NCBI GenBank assembly: GCA_013397695.1
Contig: VYZI01000002.1
Span: 4,400,081 to 4,464,080, forward strand
Origin: Centropus unirufus
Lineage: Eukaryota; Chordata; Aves; Cuculiformes; Centropidae
Reading direction: 5' to 3'
Length of the DNA: 64,000 bases
A program made the position numbers and the translations under genes. The notes under the pieces were generated by a model that ran no database searches, was not told where the DNA came from, and saw nothing but the letters and a program-made list of their open reading frames with translations. Of the stretch, positions 50,301 through 63,652 are shown in pieces (position 1 is the stretch's first letter; each line of letters starts with the position of its first letter).

Positions 50301-50639
50301 AAAAACATGAGCTTAGGAGGAGGCCGTTACAACTAGGAACATCACTCTGATACAGGAGCACCAACAGTAAAGAAAAGATGCCTGGCAAAAAGAATTTAAG
50401 GAAGAACATCAACTCAAATAGCTTAAAATGAAGGGAAACTTGAGGGAATATAAGGCAGTTCAGCAGAGGTGACGCAGTGTTATACAGTGATAACATATAG
50501 AATGTAAACTGACAAATTCTGCAATTACATTTCAACAAACCTACAGCTATTACTGTGGCTGGAAGTGCAGCATAGTTTCTTGAGAGCACTGTGACATTAC
50601 CATGTGACTCACGGATATGGAATTGTACACCATGCATAT

Positions 50640-50681
50640 GGAACCATGGGACCATGGAACCGCGGGACCATGGAACCACAG
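50640..50681. repeat. 16-bp tandem repeat, about 2.6 copies
   Basis: Units 'ggaaccatgggaccat', 'ggaaccgcgggaccat' and 'ggaaccacag' follow one another. On the minus strand this is why a 186-codon open frame there starts with a repeated V-P-W-S/F pattern. That frame is not a gene. Confidence 0.9.
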
Positions 50682-51169
50682 CATGTACCATTACTCAGAG
50701 GTGTAGTCCTCTGATGTCACAGTGCAGACCTGCCTTGCTGAGCCAGCTCAGATGAATTGCTGTTTGAAGCCTTTCCTTGCACCTTTAAAGGTTAACGTGC
50801 ACTCCCTCATCCATAGCCTAGAAGTTGCCAATTAGACATTTTCAAATTTATGCATGTAATATTGAAATAAGAAAAGCAATATTTCAGAAGTAAACTCTGC
50901 TTCCATTCTGTTACATGCTGGCCATATGTATATAAACTTCAGGGTTTAGATCACGAGAATTTTTAGACACTCATCCAATGGCCCCTCTTAGCACATGTGA
51001 GTCATGTTGTGGATCAACCTCAGAGTACACAATCTGAATTTCTTTCAGATTAGATTGAACCTCAAAACCAATATCAAACCTCCAACTGCTCACAGGCTTT
51101 TGTTGCAGGGATCGGAGCCTTTACTGAAGCTGAAGTAAAACCCCCAAAATGAGTTATGGGTGTTAGAAT

Positions 51170-51430
51170 TATAGAATCATAGGATCACTAAGTTGAAAGA
51201 AACCTTTAAGATGATCAGGCCCAACTCTACCTGTCCAGTACTAAATTATATCCCTAAGAACTTCATCTACCCACCTTTTAAATACTTCCAGTGATGGTGA
51301 CTCAACCACCTCCCTGAGCAGCCTTTTCCAGTGTTTGATAACATTTTCGATGAGGAAATTTTTCCTGATGTCCAATCTGAGCCTCACCTGGCAGAGTTTG
51401 AGGACGTTGAAGGTCCTAAGCACTGATCAT
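51170..51430 (-). mobile_element. CR1 LINE 3' fragment, 5'-truncated
   Basis: The plus strand begins 'attatagaatcataggatca', then 'gaaagaaacctttaagatgatcaggcccaactctacc', the inverse of the 3' end of a CR1 subfamily different from the copies at 9.45 and 45.1 kb. The minus strand encodes VRLRLDIRKNFLIENV and REVVESPSLEVFKRWVD, the end of ORF2, with one frame open for 60 codons. The element ends abruptly near 51430. Confidence 0.93.
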
Positions 51431-54400
51431 TTTGCCCATCAGATTTGCTCCTGGTGGGCTACAGTAGTTGCTAATATAAGCATAGCCTATTTCTATTTCT
51501 TAACTATAGTTCTTCTCTGCAATTCCTGAGCGCACTTTGGTATTTACCCAGCAGTTTCTATCTCCTGGAGTGGCACTAACTGTGAGTAGACATCAATGTC
51601 AAGTTATGAATGATATATCCATCCAGCTGGAAGAAGTCATTATAAAAGAATGATCATTATCTTCATTATCTTCTGTCTTTTGAAGTAAAAATAAAAAACA
51701 CCAAATAGGAACTGACAAAAAAAATATGTCTAAGTACTAGGCATACAAGTCAAAGGGAACTGATAAGCTACAGAGCTTCTTTCCCTTGAAAAGTGTTATT
51801 ACTGTGTAAATACGAACCATACACATGGTTTGGCTATTTGCCCGGTCCACTTTGGTGTGAAAAGCAGCTGTCATGTTTGAAAATCTATTTCTCTGAACCT
51901 CAAGTAACCATGGCCGTGTGAGACACATCTATTCGAGATCTGGCCCAAGTAGAACCAGACATAAAAGATGAAATAGCTAGTGGGTCTCTGTGTCACCCCT
52001 CAAGCTACTCATAGCTTTTTAATAATCCCTCATAAAATGGCTGGGGAACAATCTGACACCAGCACAACCACTTTGCTGGCAGCTACTGTCTGCCTACAAA
52101 ATATGATTACTCAAAGTTATATTTTATTGTGACACACTTTCAAAACTTTCTGTGCTTAAATGTTTATTATCAGCGGACTTCTGGAGAGGTTCTCTCCATT
52201 AGTCAGAACAGTGAAATGCCCCTGAGTGGACTGCGTTCCTCCAAAGGAGCTGTGAGAGCAGGTTATTCAAGAACTCATTTGCTGGTTATAAATACTCTGA
52301 AGTGTAGAGCGGGAGTTTTGACAGTGGAGAGCACATTAGGAGCTGATGGTGCAGCTGTGTGGATATATTTCCCTTGACTTGTGTGGCATGGGGCTTAGAA
52401 AGTATAAAGGGCAGGAAGTGAGGTGGAACTGGAATTTAGAATGATCAGGGTCTCTCTGCACTGAGAGCATGGTGAAGAAACAGCTGAGTACATAAAACCT
52501 CATAAAGAATACGAAAACAATGATATTCCCTATTGTGACTGTTTAGTCTTTCTGTAGAGACTCATGAGGTCTGGGCTATTATCTATTTTTAATATCACTT
52601 GACCTGAAAATTTATGCTACCATCTGGAGAATGTGAGGATTTCTGTGTTACAGACTTAATACTGTCAGGGAGAGAAAGAGAAGGGAGCAGCAAGGGAGGT
52701 ATGTTACAAAAATGTTTAAACATTATTCAGCAAATGCCTCTCATTTCTTTAGGTTTTTTTTTTAAAGAGTACTTAAACAAAAATATATATCTTAAATTGC
52801 AAAATGTAAAAATATGGATTGAGTTGTGAGTTCATGTATATTATCTCAGATAATATTTGCTTTACATTTATTTCTATATCAAGATTTTTAGTACCTTAGG
52901 AAATTAAGGTAATCTTGAGACATCTGCTGCTAATTTATCTTTTTGTGTAATGAATTTGAAATACCAAGTGCAAAAGGAAAAACAAAAGTCTGCTTAAAAC
53001 CTTTGTATTATTCTTTTTGTTATTATGTTTAGAAAGCTTTGTTTCTGGAGTGAACTCCAAATAAGGAGATAGGTTTCTAAATCCTGCTATTTAAGCATCA
53101 AAACAAATACACTTCACACTTGGCTTTTTTCATCATTAAGTTCCCTTGCTTCAAAACATCTCTGGAAACATGACAGCTAGGAACCTTGTTATAACTGCAA
53201 TTGCTGCAATATTAAAAAATAACAATTATATTGTTAGACTCTCAATAAAGTCATAAAAACCAGCAGCTCTGTAAGACAGAGAAGCAGAGCCCTGCACCAC
53301 AGCAGTCTCAGAGTGGGAGGAGAAAATCCTGGGCCTTGTCTCGCTTGATACAAGTAGTAACTATTGCAAAAAGTGGAATATTTTTATTTAAGCTAAAGTA
53401 GAGATAAGTTTTGTCTCAGCAATTGCGTTTTTTGAAAGTTAGGCAGGCTGTCCCTCTCATAGCAAGTTTTCTTTCTCTGATAATATGTTTTCTTTTAGAC
53501 AGTGTTTTTTCCAGACATTGTTCATTCTTTGAAGATGATAATGTCTTGTGTGAATTATGACCTGTGCTGAGCAGATGTCTCTTCTTCTGTAATCACCTCT
53601 GTTTGGAGTTTCTTCCTATATTAAAGGATAGGAGTGGCCTATGCTCATGTTATTTAGCGCAGGATCCTTCCATTGCTCACTGGCTAAGTCCTTGCTACGT
53701 ATTATTTAGCCCTTGTATTTCTCTGGGCTTGTGCGGCCCTACATGGAGGAGGAGATCCATTCCAATACATTTGAATTAACATGAGGTTCCGGCTGCAGCC
53801 CATCAATGTGGCGCTTGTATGACATAAAACTGAAGGTATGTGCCATATGCCCTGAAGTGTGAGGTTGTTTAGGGAACACAGCCTACTAGCATTGAAAAAT
53901 GTCTGAGATGGAGAAAATTAATCCTGATGCAGACTTGTCTGTACTGCTGACCAGGATTAATTCCTAAGGTGAACTATCTCTTGAACCATTCATGACAAGC
54001 AGGTATTGTAAAGCTTTCAAAAAATTGATTCAAGACATAAGCAACATTGAAAAATCTCAACTGCAGTTCATCTCATCACCTAAAATTTAGTTTCCTTCTT
54101 GACTATCTCCCAACAGACATGTTTTATTTGTAAATAAATTAATCAGAAGCTATACTGATGTTAATGGAGCCCCATGGGTTAAGAGAGAAGCATTCTGAAA
54201 CCCAAAGTGATCTTTTCCTTGGATCTCTTTCTCAGGTTCCTCCCAACTTTGGCTGCTTCCTGTCCAGTCTACTCCTATTAAACTGCGCCCTTTTTGGCTT
54301 CACAGCACCTAGTAGGGCTTAGGCATATTTTCACATGTGCCTTTCACCCTGCGTTTGCTGCAGGCCTAACTCTTATGCCCAGATTAAAGTGTGAGAGAGT

Positions 54401-57400
54401 AGTGGCAAAGTGCTGTAATTGAACAAGAGGCCATGCATTAAGAAAGTCTCTACTGACACAATCTAACCATGCAAGTTAAACAGCTGATCCTCTTTATCTA
54501 AATAAATTTGCTAGCTGAGAGAAAAAGATCCTACTTGTTTGCAGACGTAGGGTGCTCTGGAATACTGACAAGTTCAGTATTGAAACAATCCTGATGCCTG
54601 AATAATAATAATATGGCTTTTCATCTTAAATCTGGAGAGGCAGCGCTCTTTTTCTCAGCCTGTTCATCCAGCTGCAAATGCTGTAAACACTGCATCTGTC
54701 ACCTTCCTGCTAGTCCTAAGGCCAAGGCTTTATACAGCATAATTTTTAGTATCATGATTTTGATTGCACATCTGACTCTTAACCTGCTGTGTTCTGGAAA
54801 TTTCTTGCTAGATATCCTCAGATTATTCAAAGAGAAAAATAGAAAAAGTTCTTGCTCTTTAAAAATATGAGAGTTTTTACAGCAGAATGTAGCTCTCCTG
54901 TTTATATATCCTGTGTTTCCTGTAGCAGAGTAATAACACAGGACAACACTATTTTGTTATTCTACAAAATAGTGGAATATAGACAATTTAGAGCAGAGCT
55001 CTATTTATTGATTTTCTTTAATTATACTTTTACAAAATATTGAGGCAGAAGAGTTACCAGTAAAGTACATGTGCAACCAGGCCCTCCTTTATTGCCCTTG
55101 CCAAGGTCTCTGCCAGCACATGCCAGAAGCATTATTTCTTATTTCCATTCATAAAAAGTGAGAAGAAAAGAATAACTGCCTCATCTTTAGACTATGCACA
55201 TTGTAGTCTGCTCAGAATATGAAAACACATTCCCTAGGGTTATTATTGGGAGTTATTAATGTGATTAATGTGTTCCTGTATCTGCTATTTGTTTAACTGA
55301 GCATTGCCTTTGCATTTTGCACTGGCTGCTCACTTCATACATAGATGTTCATTGTTCTGACTCTAGGCTTTGTTCCCTTCCTTCACACATTGAGAAAGTT
55401 TTCCACAAACTGAGTGTTTATGTGTTGAGTGCAGTACTCCATGGACTTTAGGGTCTAATGGAGTGTGAGAAGGGGCCTGTGGTTTTTCATCTTGTTTTCA
55501 GCTGTACAAACATCATGTACTTTTCCCTTCCTTTTAAAGGCCAGTCTACAGCCTGCTAAAACACCAGCACCGAGCAATGTAGTTGCTGAGACTCTACAAG
55601 TCAAACTGGGAGGACCTGATGCCATTCACCTTAACACCAAACATATTGACAGTGTTTATTTTCTCTGCCCCAGCCTCAGTTCTCAAATAAACATATCAGT
55701 GGTTGATTTTCAGTGCTCCTCCAAAGAAAAGCCTAAAAGAGTATCTATCTTGTTGTCACTAACAAGTATAACCTGCTCTCAGAATAAAAGTACTTCAGTA
55801 GGGGGATAAAGAAGGGTATAAACAGAGGCAAAGATGAATTTCTCTTTTGTAAGCCTTTAAAAAAATTGAATTTATTTCAAGACACTTTTTGATACAAGCA
55901 AGATCTTTGTTTTGCTTTTACACTTTATACTTTGTGAAGTGTCAAAGGGACCCAAACTAGGTTGTTTGGTACTTTGTATATTTTTTTGCGTGTGCACCTT
56001 GCCTCTGGGGAAAGCCATTCATTAAATTGCTATTCTTGGGTTGATGACATACATATTTACTTTTCTCTTCATCAAGAAAATCCTGTAACTGTCTACAAAA
56101 AAAAAAACAAAATCTCCTAGATATGTTAGAGCCTTTAATTTAGCAGGGGAAAATGACTACTGAAGTCAACATAGATGCAGTAATGTTATACTCTGACTAG
56201 AAAAAGGAAAATCCAATCACAAGTCTGTAGTCTTGGCACAAAAGCATGGCCGAAATTCGTTTGTTAGTGCTTTACACCATAACAGCAGGCAATTTAAAGC
56301 CTTTTTAAATAGAATTTCTTACATTGTTTACAGAGAGCCTAATGGGTGCAGAAGTTCACTTTGTTAATTCCTGAAAAATGAACATCCTTTCTAATGAATA
56401 CTAATTTCAATACTTGTACACATTCCTTCATATCTCCAGAATACTTCAGCAGTTTCTTCCTATCCTTTCAAAAATGTCCATCTAACCACAAGTGGCTAAT
56501 ATGAACTAAGTACACAAGCCTTTTTACACAAGTCATGCTTGTGTAACCGTAGCATGGTCGTATGATGCATGTATAGATTGCAAACGATAAATCAGGAAAA
56601 GTGTCTGAAGTTTGCTGTATAATCACACTTTCTATATTTCTGGTTCTTTTTTGCATATTTTCTTGGGACTGTGGTGTGGAAGCTCTTCAGAGCGCTGAGT
56701 GACTGTCACCACCAACTCTTCTGTCACTACAAATAAGTTCCCAAGTCTCACTAGACATATGTTACTGTTCTGTAAGACCTTTTGAAATGAATTTATTCTA
56801 AAAGGACTTCATTTATTTAAAAACTGAGACCTCTGTGTTATTACTATACGGTTGTATAAGCTAGAGAAATTCTATTGAAGCAGCAGGATGATATTTATTA
56901 CCCTCGTATGGCAAATGGTTCTGCCAGTCACAGAAACAGATTTCATAGCAATACACCACCCTATAAAGCCAGAGTTAAAGTAATTCAGAGATCCTGGTTC
57001 TACAGTACAGAAATTTTAAAAATAACTGCAGAGGGGAACAAAACGAACCTCTAACACTTGGGTCAAGTCACTTCCCTGGGTCATATATGATGCATTTAGC
57101 ATACATGCAGATGCAGTACTGAATACCTTTTTTTTAATCCTCCTGATGGTGTTTTGTGTAGCAGATTCCTGAACTCGCTATTCATGAAAAGCATGCTTTT
57201 AGGACTTGCAGCAGGTACTTCTCAAACACCTCAGGAGGCCTGGTATTCCTATGCAGGGAACACAACCTGAGAATAGATGACAGAACAATAGGGGAAACTC
57301 AATGAAAAAATGAAAATCATGTGTGAATTTAGCTCAGGTTAATTGGACGTGTTTACAGCTACGCTCAATAAGCTTCGAATGACGTGTCAAAGTGGAAGAT

Positions 57401-57699
57401 GCCGTTTGTTTGGTATATGAAACCATTGATGGGACATGGCAGGTTTGTGACGGATACAAAGCCAAGCAAGGCTGACTAAGGTAGAAGAGAGAATTATAAA
57501 GTCTTTTAAAAGTGGTTACCAGATGTCCCAATCTTCTTCAGGCATTTATGTTAAAAAAGATCATAAAAGCATAAACATGTCTATTATAATTAATTCCCAT
57601 CTCTATTCCTTTTCCCACAATCTCAATTTCTATTTTTAATGCCTTTCCCTTTCATTTTTTTTAATTTTTAAAAATAGGAAAGCTAATAATAATTGCATT
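51431..57699. other. AT-rich non-coding DNA, no gene seen
   Basis: No recognisable gene. Open frames around 52.1, 53.6, 54.6 and 55.5 kb lack domains. The 114-codon frame at 55465 has no ATG start at its 5' end and reads as random. A short (aat) run is present near 54.6 kb. Confidence 0.55.
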
Positions 57700-57719
57700 C
57701 AGACCAAAATCTTTCAAAC

Positions 57720-57910
57720 CCTCCAAGTATTGGCATGTTTGTAATTAAGGTCTCAGCTCTCCTGTTGTGAATTTTATTAAAACCAATTTATATGTGTCAA
57801 ATCCTAGCAGTCTATAAGAATTCCCAATGGAGATAATTGAAGCAGCTTTCTCCCATCATCATTAATTGCACATCATTAATTTGATAATGCATCACAGGCA
57901 TTTGATACCC
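57720..57910. promoter_or_regulatory. Candidate conserved non-coding element
   Basis: The segment is free of recognised repeats and rich in homeodomain cores: 'gtaattaagg', 'catcattaattgcacatcattaatttgataatgcatcac' (split by eye). It has the look of vertebrate developmental enhancers. Conservation cannot be judged from one sequence, so this is a weak inference. Confidence 0.2.
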
Positions 57911-60900
57911 CTTGCACTGGCACTTTCAGTCCAGGGCTTCTGTAACTGGCAAGAGCTATTTCAAAGCAAACGCATTCATCTAGACCCCAGGTGCATGCAT
58001 ACAGCCCCGCTGAGCTATAGCCTAGTTTGAGGATTTACTGTCTTACCAGGTGCATGATTTTCTGTGTCTGAACTCAGGTGTGTTTTGAGGATTAACACTA
58101 AATTTGGCTGGAATTTTAATTCCCACTTGAACATTTTGGAGATTTCCAAAATGGCAGATGTACGGAAAGTGTTACAGCTGTGATACTAATGCATCTTAAA
58201 ACAGTATTAAAAACGAAAGCTTTTCACAGACAAGCAAAGCAAGATATCCAAAAGCTCAGCTTGTTCCTGCTGCACAGCTGATCAAAAATGTAGCTTCTGT
58301 AACACCCAGCTTTGACAGTGGTACTCTGAAAAATCATGAAATATCTGTATAAGGCATGTATTCTGCCCTCTTTCCAGTTAAGACCCATGGTGCGGGAAGC
58401 TGTAATATCACAAATTAGAACAGCTCTCAGCAAGACAAGTTACAGGAGACAGATGAACAACTTCCTCTGCTACTTCTGGTGTGGAAGTGACCTTCAGTAT
58501 GATATGAGATGAGCTTATAATGAGAATATGTAATCCAAAAAGGAAGATGGCATGGTAAATGCCATCAAGCTTACTTAAGCTAAGGAGAAGGCCGAGAGAT
58601 TCAGTTTTCATATACTCTTTGAATTTTTATGGATAGTGTTCTTTGGATATATTTTACTGCAGTTCACTTCCACATCGGGGTCTAAGGAGAAGACAAAATA
58701 TTTGCAAGCATTTCTTGCTCTGGTGCCTGCATGTCTGTAATCCTTCCCACGCTTTTTTATTTATTTCCTGGAGCACAGAAACCTGCAACACCATGTCATA
58801 GAAACCCAGCCACTATTGCTAGTGACAGTAAGGATTAGCCTGAGTTTCTATTCCAGCTGCCTTATTTCATAAATTATAAATCATTCATAAAGAGAAAAAG
58901 AAACAAAGAAAATAAAAGCCTCTCAGTTTAAGATTTGGCATTTAGGGGCTCAAACAGACAAAATTTATTTTTAACTGGTGTAACGCCATAATTGACAGCA
59001 GTTTCAATGTAGGTGAAAAAGAAAAATACAGCTGATTGTTTTCATGTGTTTGTTTTCTGCTCCTACAGTTAATGGACACATTTGTTTAATTAACGACAAG
59101 ACTACCATGTGTTCTAATTGTTTGGAAGGAAATCTAGTTGGTAATGTATGCTGGAGATGTAAATCCAGCTATTGTCCACCTGTACCCTTACTCTTTTGCT
59201 GAAATGTATCACATTCATTTACTATTAAGGATTGATAGTAGAACTTCCTAATGGACATGCTGGCAGATTCTTATCTACACAATTTCTAGCCAAGTATCTT
59301 TTTTATATCTTGGCTTTAAATATAATGGATTATAATTCTTACACATTGAAAAGCTGATTCTCATCCTTATTTGGTGGGTTTGTTTTGGCTAGCTTACAGG
59401 CTTTTATAAGTACTGCAAAATCACACTGTGAGTGTAAATTTCACGGTGACAATAGAAGGCATTACTCTGGAGAGTGTAGGTCCAATGTACTTTACCCAGC
59501 AGAGTAGCCAGAGTTGAGAGCAGTGGGTATCATTATATTTAAATTTTGAGAGGACACTGAATTAATTTCTGATTTAGTGGGCCTCCTAAGCTGAGTGTGG
59601 TTTTTAAAAGAAGTAATACGGGACGTTATTATGAACAAAGTGTTATACTGCAGAGCAATTACACCATCTAACTAGTATATTTTCTATTTCATGTGAGACT
59701 ACTGGAAATAGCAAGAAGTAAACTACATCATGTAACAACAATAAATGAGGTTGTAACAGACTTATCCCATGTGCAGACATGTCTGAACAACATACTTTCT
59801 CCTATAAAGAGCCCCAGAGATTGAGTTGCAACTTCAAATAATTCCATAGTGTATAATGTCTCTCCACCTCTGGCTCCCACAGTCCTAAAAGTATATTTTA
59901 AAATGTAAACTGCCTAGGTTTTCCCTTTTATTCTTCTGTCCAGTCAAGGGTCAAACATGTCATTAGCACTAAAATGAATACTCATAAAAATAATTGACAC
60001 TGTGGAAAACATTATTCAGTGGGATAAACAGATGTACTTTCATCTCTTGTCATGCAGGGGATATTCAGTTGTTTTTGTGTAACTCATGACATCAAAAGAA
60101 GCCTGTGAGTCTAAGAAAGTTGCTTTATATTTCTAGATTACAATCCTCTTTACTCCTTTCTGATTTGCAAAGAGCTCCCAAGAGAAGTTCACAGGAAAAC
60201 ATGACTATTTTTAAAAGCTTTATATTGGGGTATTTCACCTATTTAATTTATGTAGTCTTCTCTCGTTTCTCATAATCTGGATATAGGAGTTTCGTTATGC
60301 ATGCATAATTTAAATCTGCATTCTTCTCAAGGAAGTAGATTTCAAGAAAATAATTCAAATCAGTGGTTATTATACAAGAGCTGATACTTGCCTGGTGGTT
60401 TCCATTCTCAGATACTTGTCAGTGTTTCTCAAGAGTTCTCACCATCTTTCTTTCTTGTTATTTGTCAGAGATTAAATTTATATTGAAGATGTCATCTCTT
60501 CACCAAAGTTCAGTCTAGTCCTGCCTGCAGTGAAAGATTTTTTTTAAAAAAAAAATTACCATTTTCCTCTTTTATTTGGAATCTTCAAGGAAAAAAAAGC
60601 ACACCTGTCCCATTTTCAACTACTCTCAAACTGTACGCACCCCCAAGAGATTATTTCCACTCTAAAAATAATGACCATCTGTTGCCAGCTAATGTAGTGA
60701 TGTGCTTTGTAATGTAAATGGCATAAATTTGCGTAGCATCTCAAGGTCATGTTATAGTTGCAGCTCTGTTTTCTTCTTTAAAACAGATATCTTGACCACC
60801 ACAAACTCAGGAAATTAAAGAACAACAACACAAAAAGTAACTATTGGGCAGAAACCTGTGTTAAAAAGAGTTTTATTTTAGCTGGAAAAATCAAGTACTT

Positions 60901-63569
60901 GAAAGTTGAGAAATGGCAAATCACAGTTCCCCTCTGGTATATCAATACATGATCACAGACTACTTCTTCATGGGATCCCTCCACATTCACTAGAAGTGAC
61001 TGACACATAATCATACTGATGAGCTTGATTTTACAAGCCAAATAGCATTCATACCTGGATGCTTCCTTGTTATGTGGTTAACATACACAAGATTATAAAC
61101 AAACCCATTGTTCAAGGACACGTGGATGGTGACTTGTCCTGGAGGAATCTTTGCTGAACATTTAAAATACACAGGTTAGATACAAAGGTATTATCCTACT
61201 CGGGATCTGTGTCTGACCACCCTGTGACAACAGAGGAATGGGAATGATCTTTCAGATGGGCATCCAGGAAGTAGGGTCAAAAGAGATGAATAAAAATAAA
61301 GCTGCATGTGTGTTGCAGATGTTACTGGAATCCTGGGTTCCTGATCCCTTTGCTTCTTTGCTTTGAAGTACCTAGGACTTTTGTAGATATGTATATCCAT
61401 GGCTTTGTGGGATCTGCAAGGACATGAGCAAGTTGACAGTGGTGGAGATAAGTTACAGTTGCACCAGTTTCACCAAAAACACTGCAATCATAAGACTGCA
61501 TTTTGCTTTAAAAAGGAAAACCAACCGAATATGAGAATGAAACAGCTTTAAAATGCAAAGAGATTTCTTGTTCCCTCTATAATTTCTTTAAGAAAACTTA
61601 GGAAAGCGTTAGGTCTTAGCAGCTGAATAGAAGCAGTAGAAATCTGCAGGCAGAGAGATAGGTATTCTAACTGTAGTTGCTGTAAATTTGGACATTTTGA
61701 GAGAGTTTTTACTTATGTGTGTTGAAAAGAAATTAAAAGAGAACATTATATATCAGGGGTTTCATCAAGAAAAAATGTACTTTGAGGTAAGAGGATGAAC
61801 ACAGCCCTCTCAAAACACACTTTTTAGTATACTACTTCTAACCATGGCTAGCAATAGAGAAATAAGGAGGGAATGTAAGAAATATGATTATAAAGTATTG
61901 CTTCCCACCTTTGTCACTCAAATTCAGCATTCCATAGTAGTAGGTATCCAAATCCTTGTGTTTAACAGTCTAAAGTAAAACAACACTGGCCAATCCAAAA
62001 TGAAAAGGCACCTTAGAAGACTTTATTCCTTTTATTTACATTCATTTTAAAGTCTGAAATCCTGATGATATTATTTACCTTGAAATATTATTCCATGATT
62101 TTATATAAGCATCTGTAAGAAGTTGTTCTTTATGACAAACTTAAATCTGTTAGCATCATTAATTTATTTTTCTCATGTAGAATGCGTAATTTGGCAGTGT
62201 GTGGTGGAATAGAATCTTCTTTAAGGCTTTCCTGAAACTGAATGGCAAAGCAATGAGTTTGTGAGAAATGGTTTCTCAAAACAATTCTGGATTTGCTTTA
62301 ATTTTATACTTGCCATTGTTCTTAAGGCAGGTAATAATACTCTTATTCAATCTAATCCTCAGAAGTATCTACCATTGAGAGTTTTAAGACTAAAAGATCA
62401 GATATCTTCAGGAGACTTAGAAAAGCTACCTCTGAAAGCGGTGTATACGGGTCATGTGTTCACCTTCTGCAGATACATTAACTACATATTCTGTACCCCA
62501 GGTGCGTGTTTCTATGAGCTGCCTATCACTCCCTTTTTAACTTGTTTTGTAAATACTAAATTTAGCCTGTAAGCCTATAAAACAAAGCCTACATGTTTTC
62601 CCACCTGGCCCCAAAGACTAATCTCTTTCATTTCCATCAAAGAATAGTGGAGTCTAGAAGTCTTCAGAATGAGATGCCTTTATGGTCAGCTAACTGCTCG
62701 TACATCTATCAAATGCCTTTTAGATGCTACACATCAATACCTCTGATAACATTTGTGCAAGTCACACATACATACACATTTGTCAGCTTCTACATACATG
62801 CAGCAAACCAGTATTAACTTTAAAGTATAATCATAAATGCAAATACAGTGGGTTTGTCTTCCACTATGCAATTACTAGCTAGAAATGATAATTTACTATT
62901 CTTGTGTCTTGCCAAGGAAGAAGAGAATCGTTATTCAAATCCAATAGCTTGTCAGATTTGTTGCCTGAAATGGATATTAGGCAAGTCAAGGGAAAGCACA
63001 AATACCCCCAAGAACAAAGTAATGATAAGGAACTGCCATCACAGCAACGATTACTAATAAACACATGTTCTTTCTGTCTGATTTAAAGAACTGTAAGGCA
63101 AGTACAAGGCCCACATTATTTCTACATGTAGAGCTGCCTTGGGAGTCATGCTTAGTACTGCTGGCTTTGATATCACTAACTTTGCAGTGTTTTTACATGG
63201 CAGGGCAGTCATTCTTGCTTTGCACTGACTTTGTCTGAGATAAGAAAGAGGACCCCTTAGAAAGGATTGTCATCTTCAGTGAGTGGTCTTACCCTGTCTG
63301 GTTCACACCCATGGCTGTTTGTACTTTGGGCAGTAAAAGACAAGCCATTACAAATTCCCTCTTGAGGTGAGAAAGATCTTGATGACCAGAGAACATGCAA
63401 ACGTTTCCAATTTGAACCTAATATCATGGCCAAGCCTATTGTGGTCTCAGCTTGCACTACTTTGCTCATCCAGCAGTGTTTCATGAATCCATTTGACTTG
63501 ATGAATTTGTATGGTGAGCTCAATTAGCTTGAGCAGAGGTCTCAGGAGACAATACCAGCCTGGGATCAC
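57911..63569. other. AT-rich non-coding DNA, no gene seen
   Basis: No gene, RNA gene or repeat family recognised. Contains the T8A10 tract at 60538-60555. Open frames at 58.2-58.6, 60.8-61.4 and 62.3-63.1 kb are short, overlap on both strands and show no domain. Confidence 0.55.
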
Positions 63570-63652
63570 AATGCTGGTAAACACTTAAGCATGCGTTTAG
63601 ATCCTTTTCCATTCAGCAGAGCATTGAGCCCATTCCTAATCTGCTGAATAGC
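63570..63652. repeat. Possible decayed amniote inverted-repeat element
   Basis: 'aacacttaagcatgcgtttag' in part, followed by 'attcagcagagcattgagccc' and then 'ctgctgaat', resembles degraded arms of a palindromic amniote repeat whose ends read 'attcagcaaagcacttaagcatgtgcttaa'. The match is by memory and partial. Confidence 0.35.

Noticed and set aside
50131..50691. 186-codon open frame on the minus strand
   Set aside because: It starts in a 16-bp tandem repeat, runs antisense to a decayed CR1 reverse transcriptase fragment and has no domain or exon structure.
55465..55809. 114-codon plus-strand frame with a hydrophobic start
   Set aside because: The frame has no ATG at its beginning (GTG there), and the apparent signal peptide is a chance hydrophobic run.
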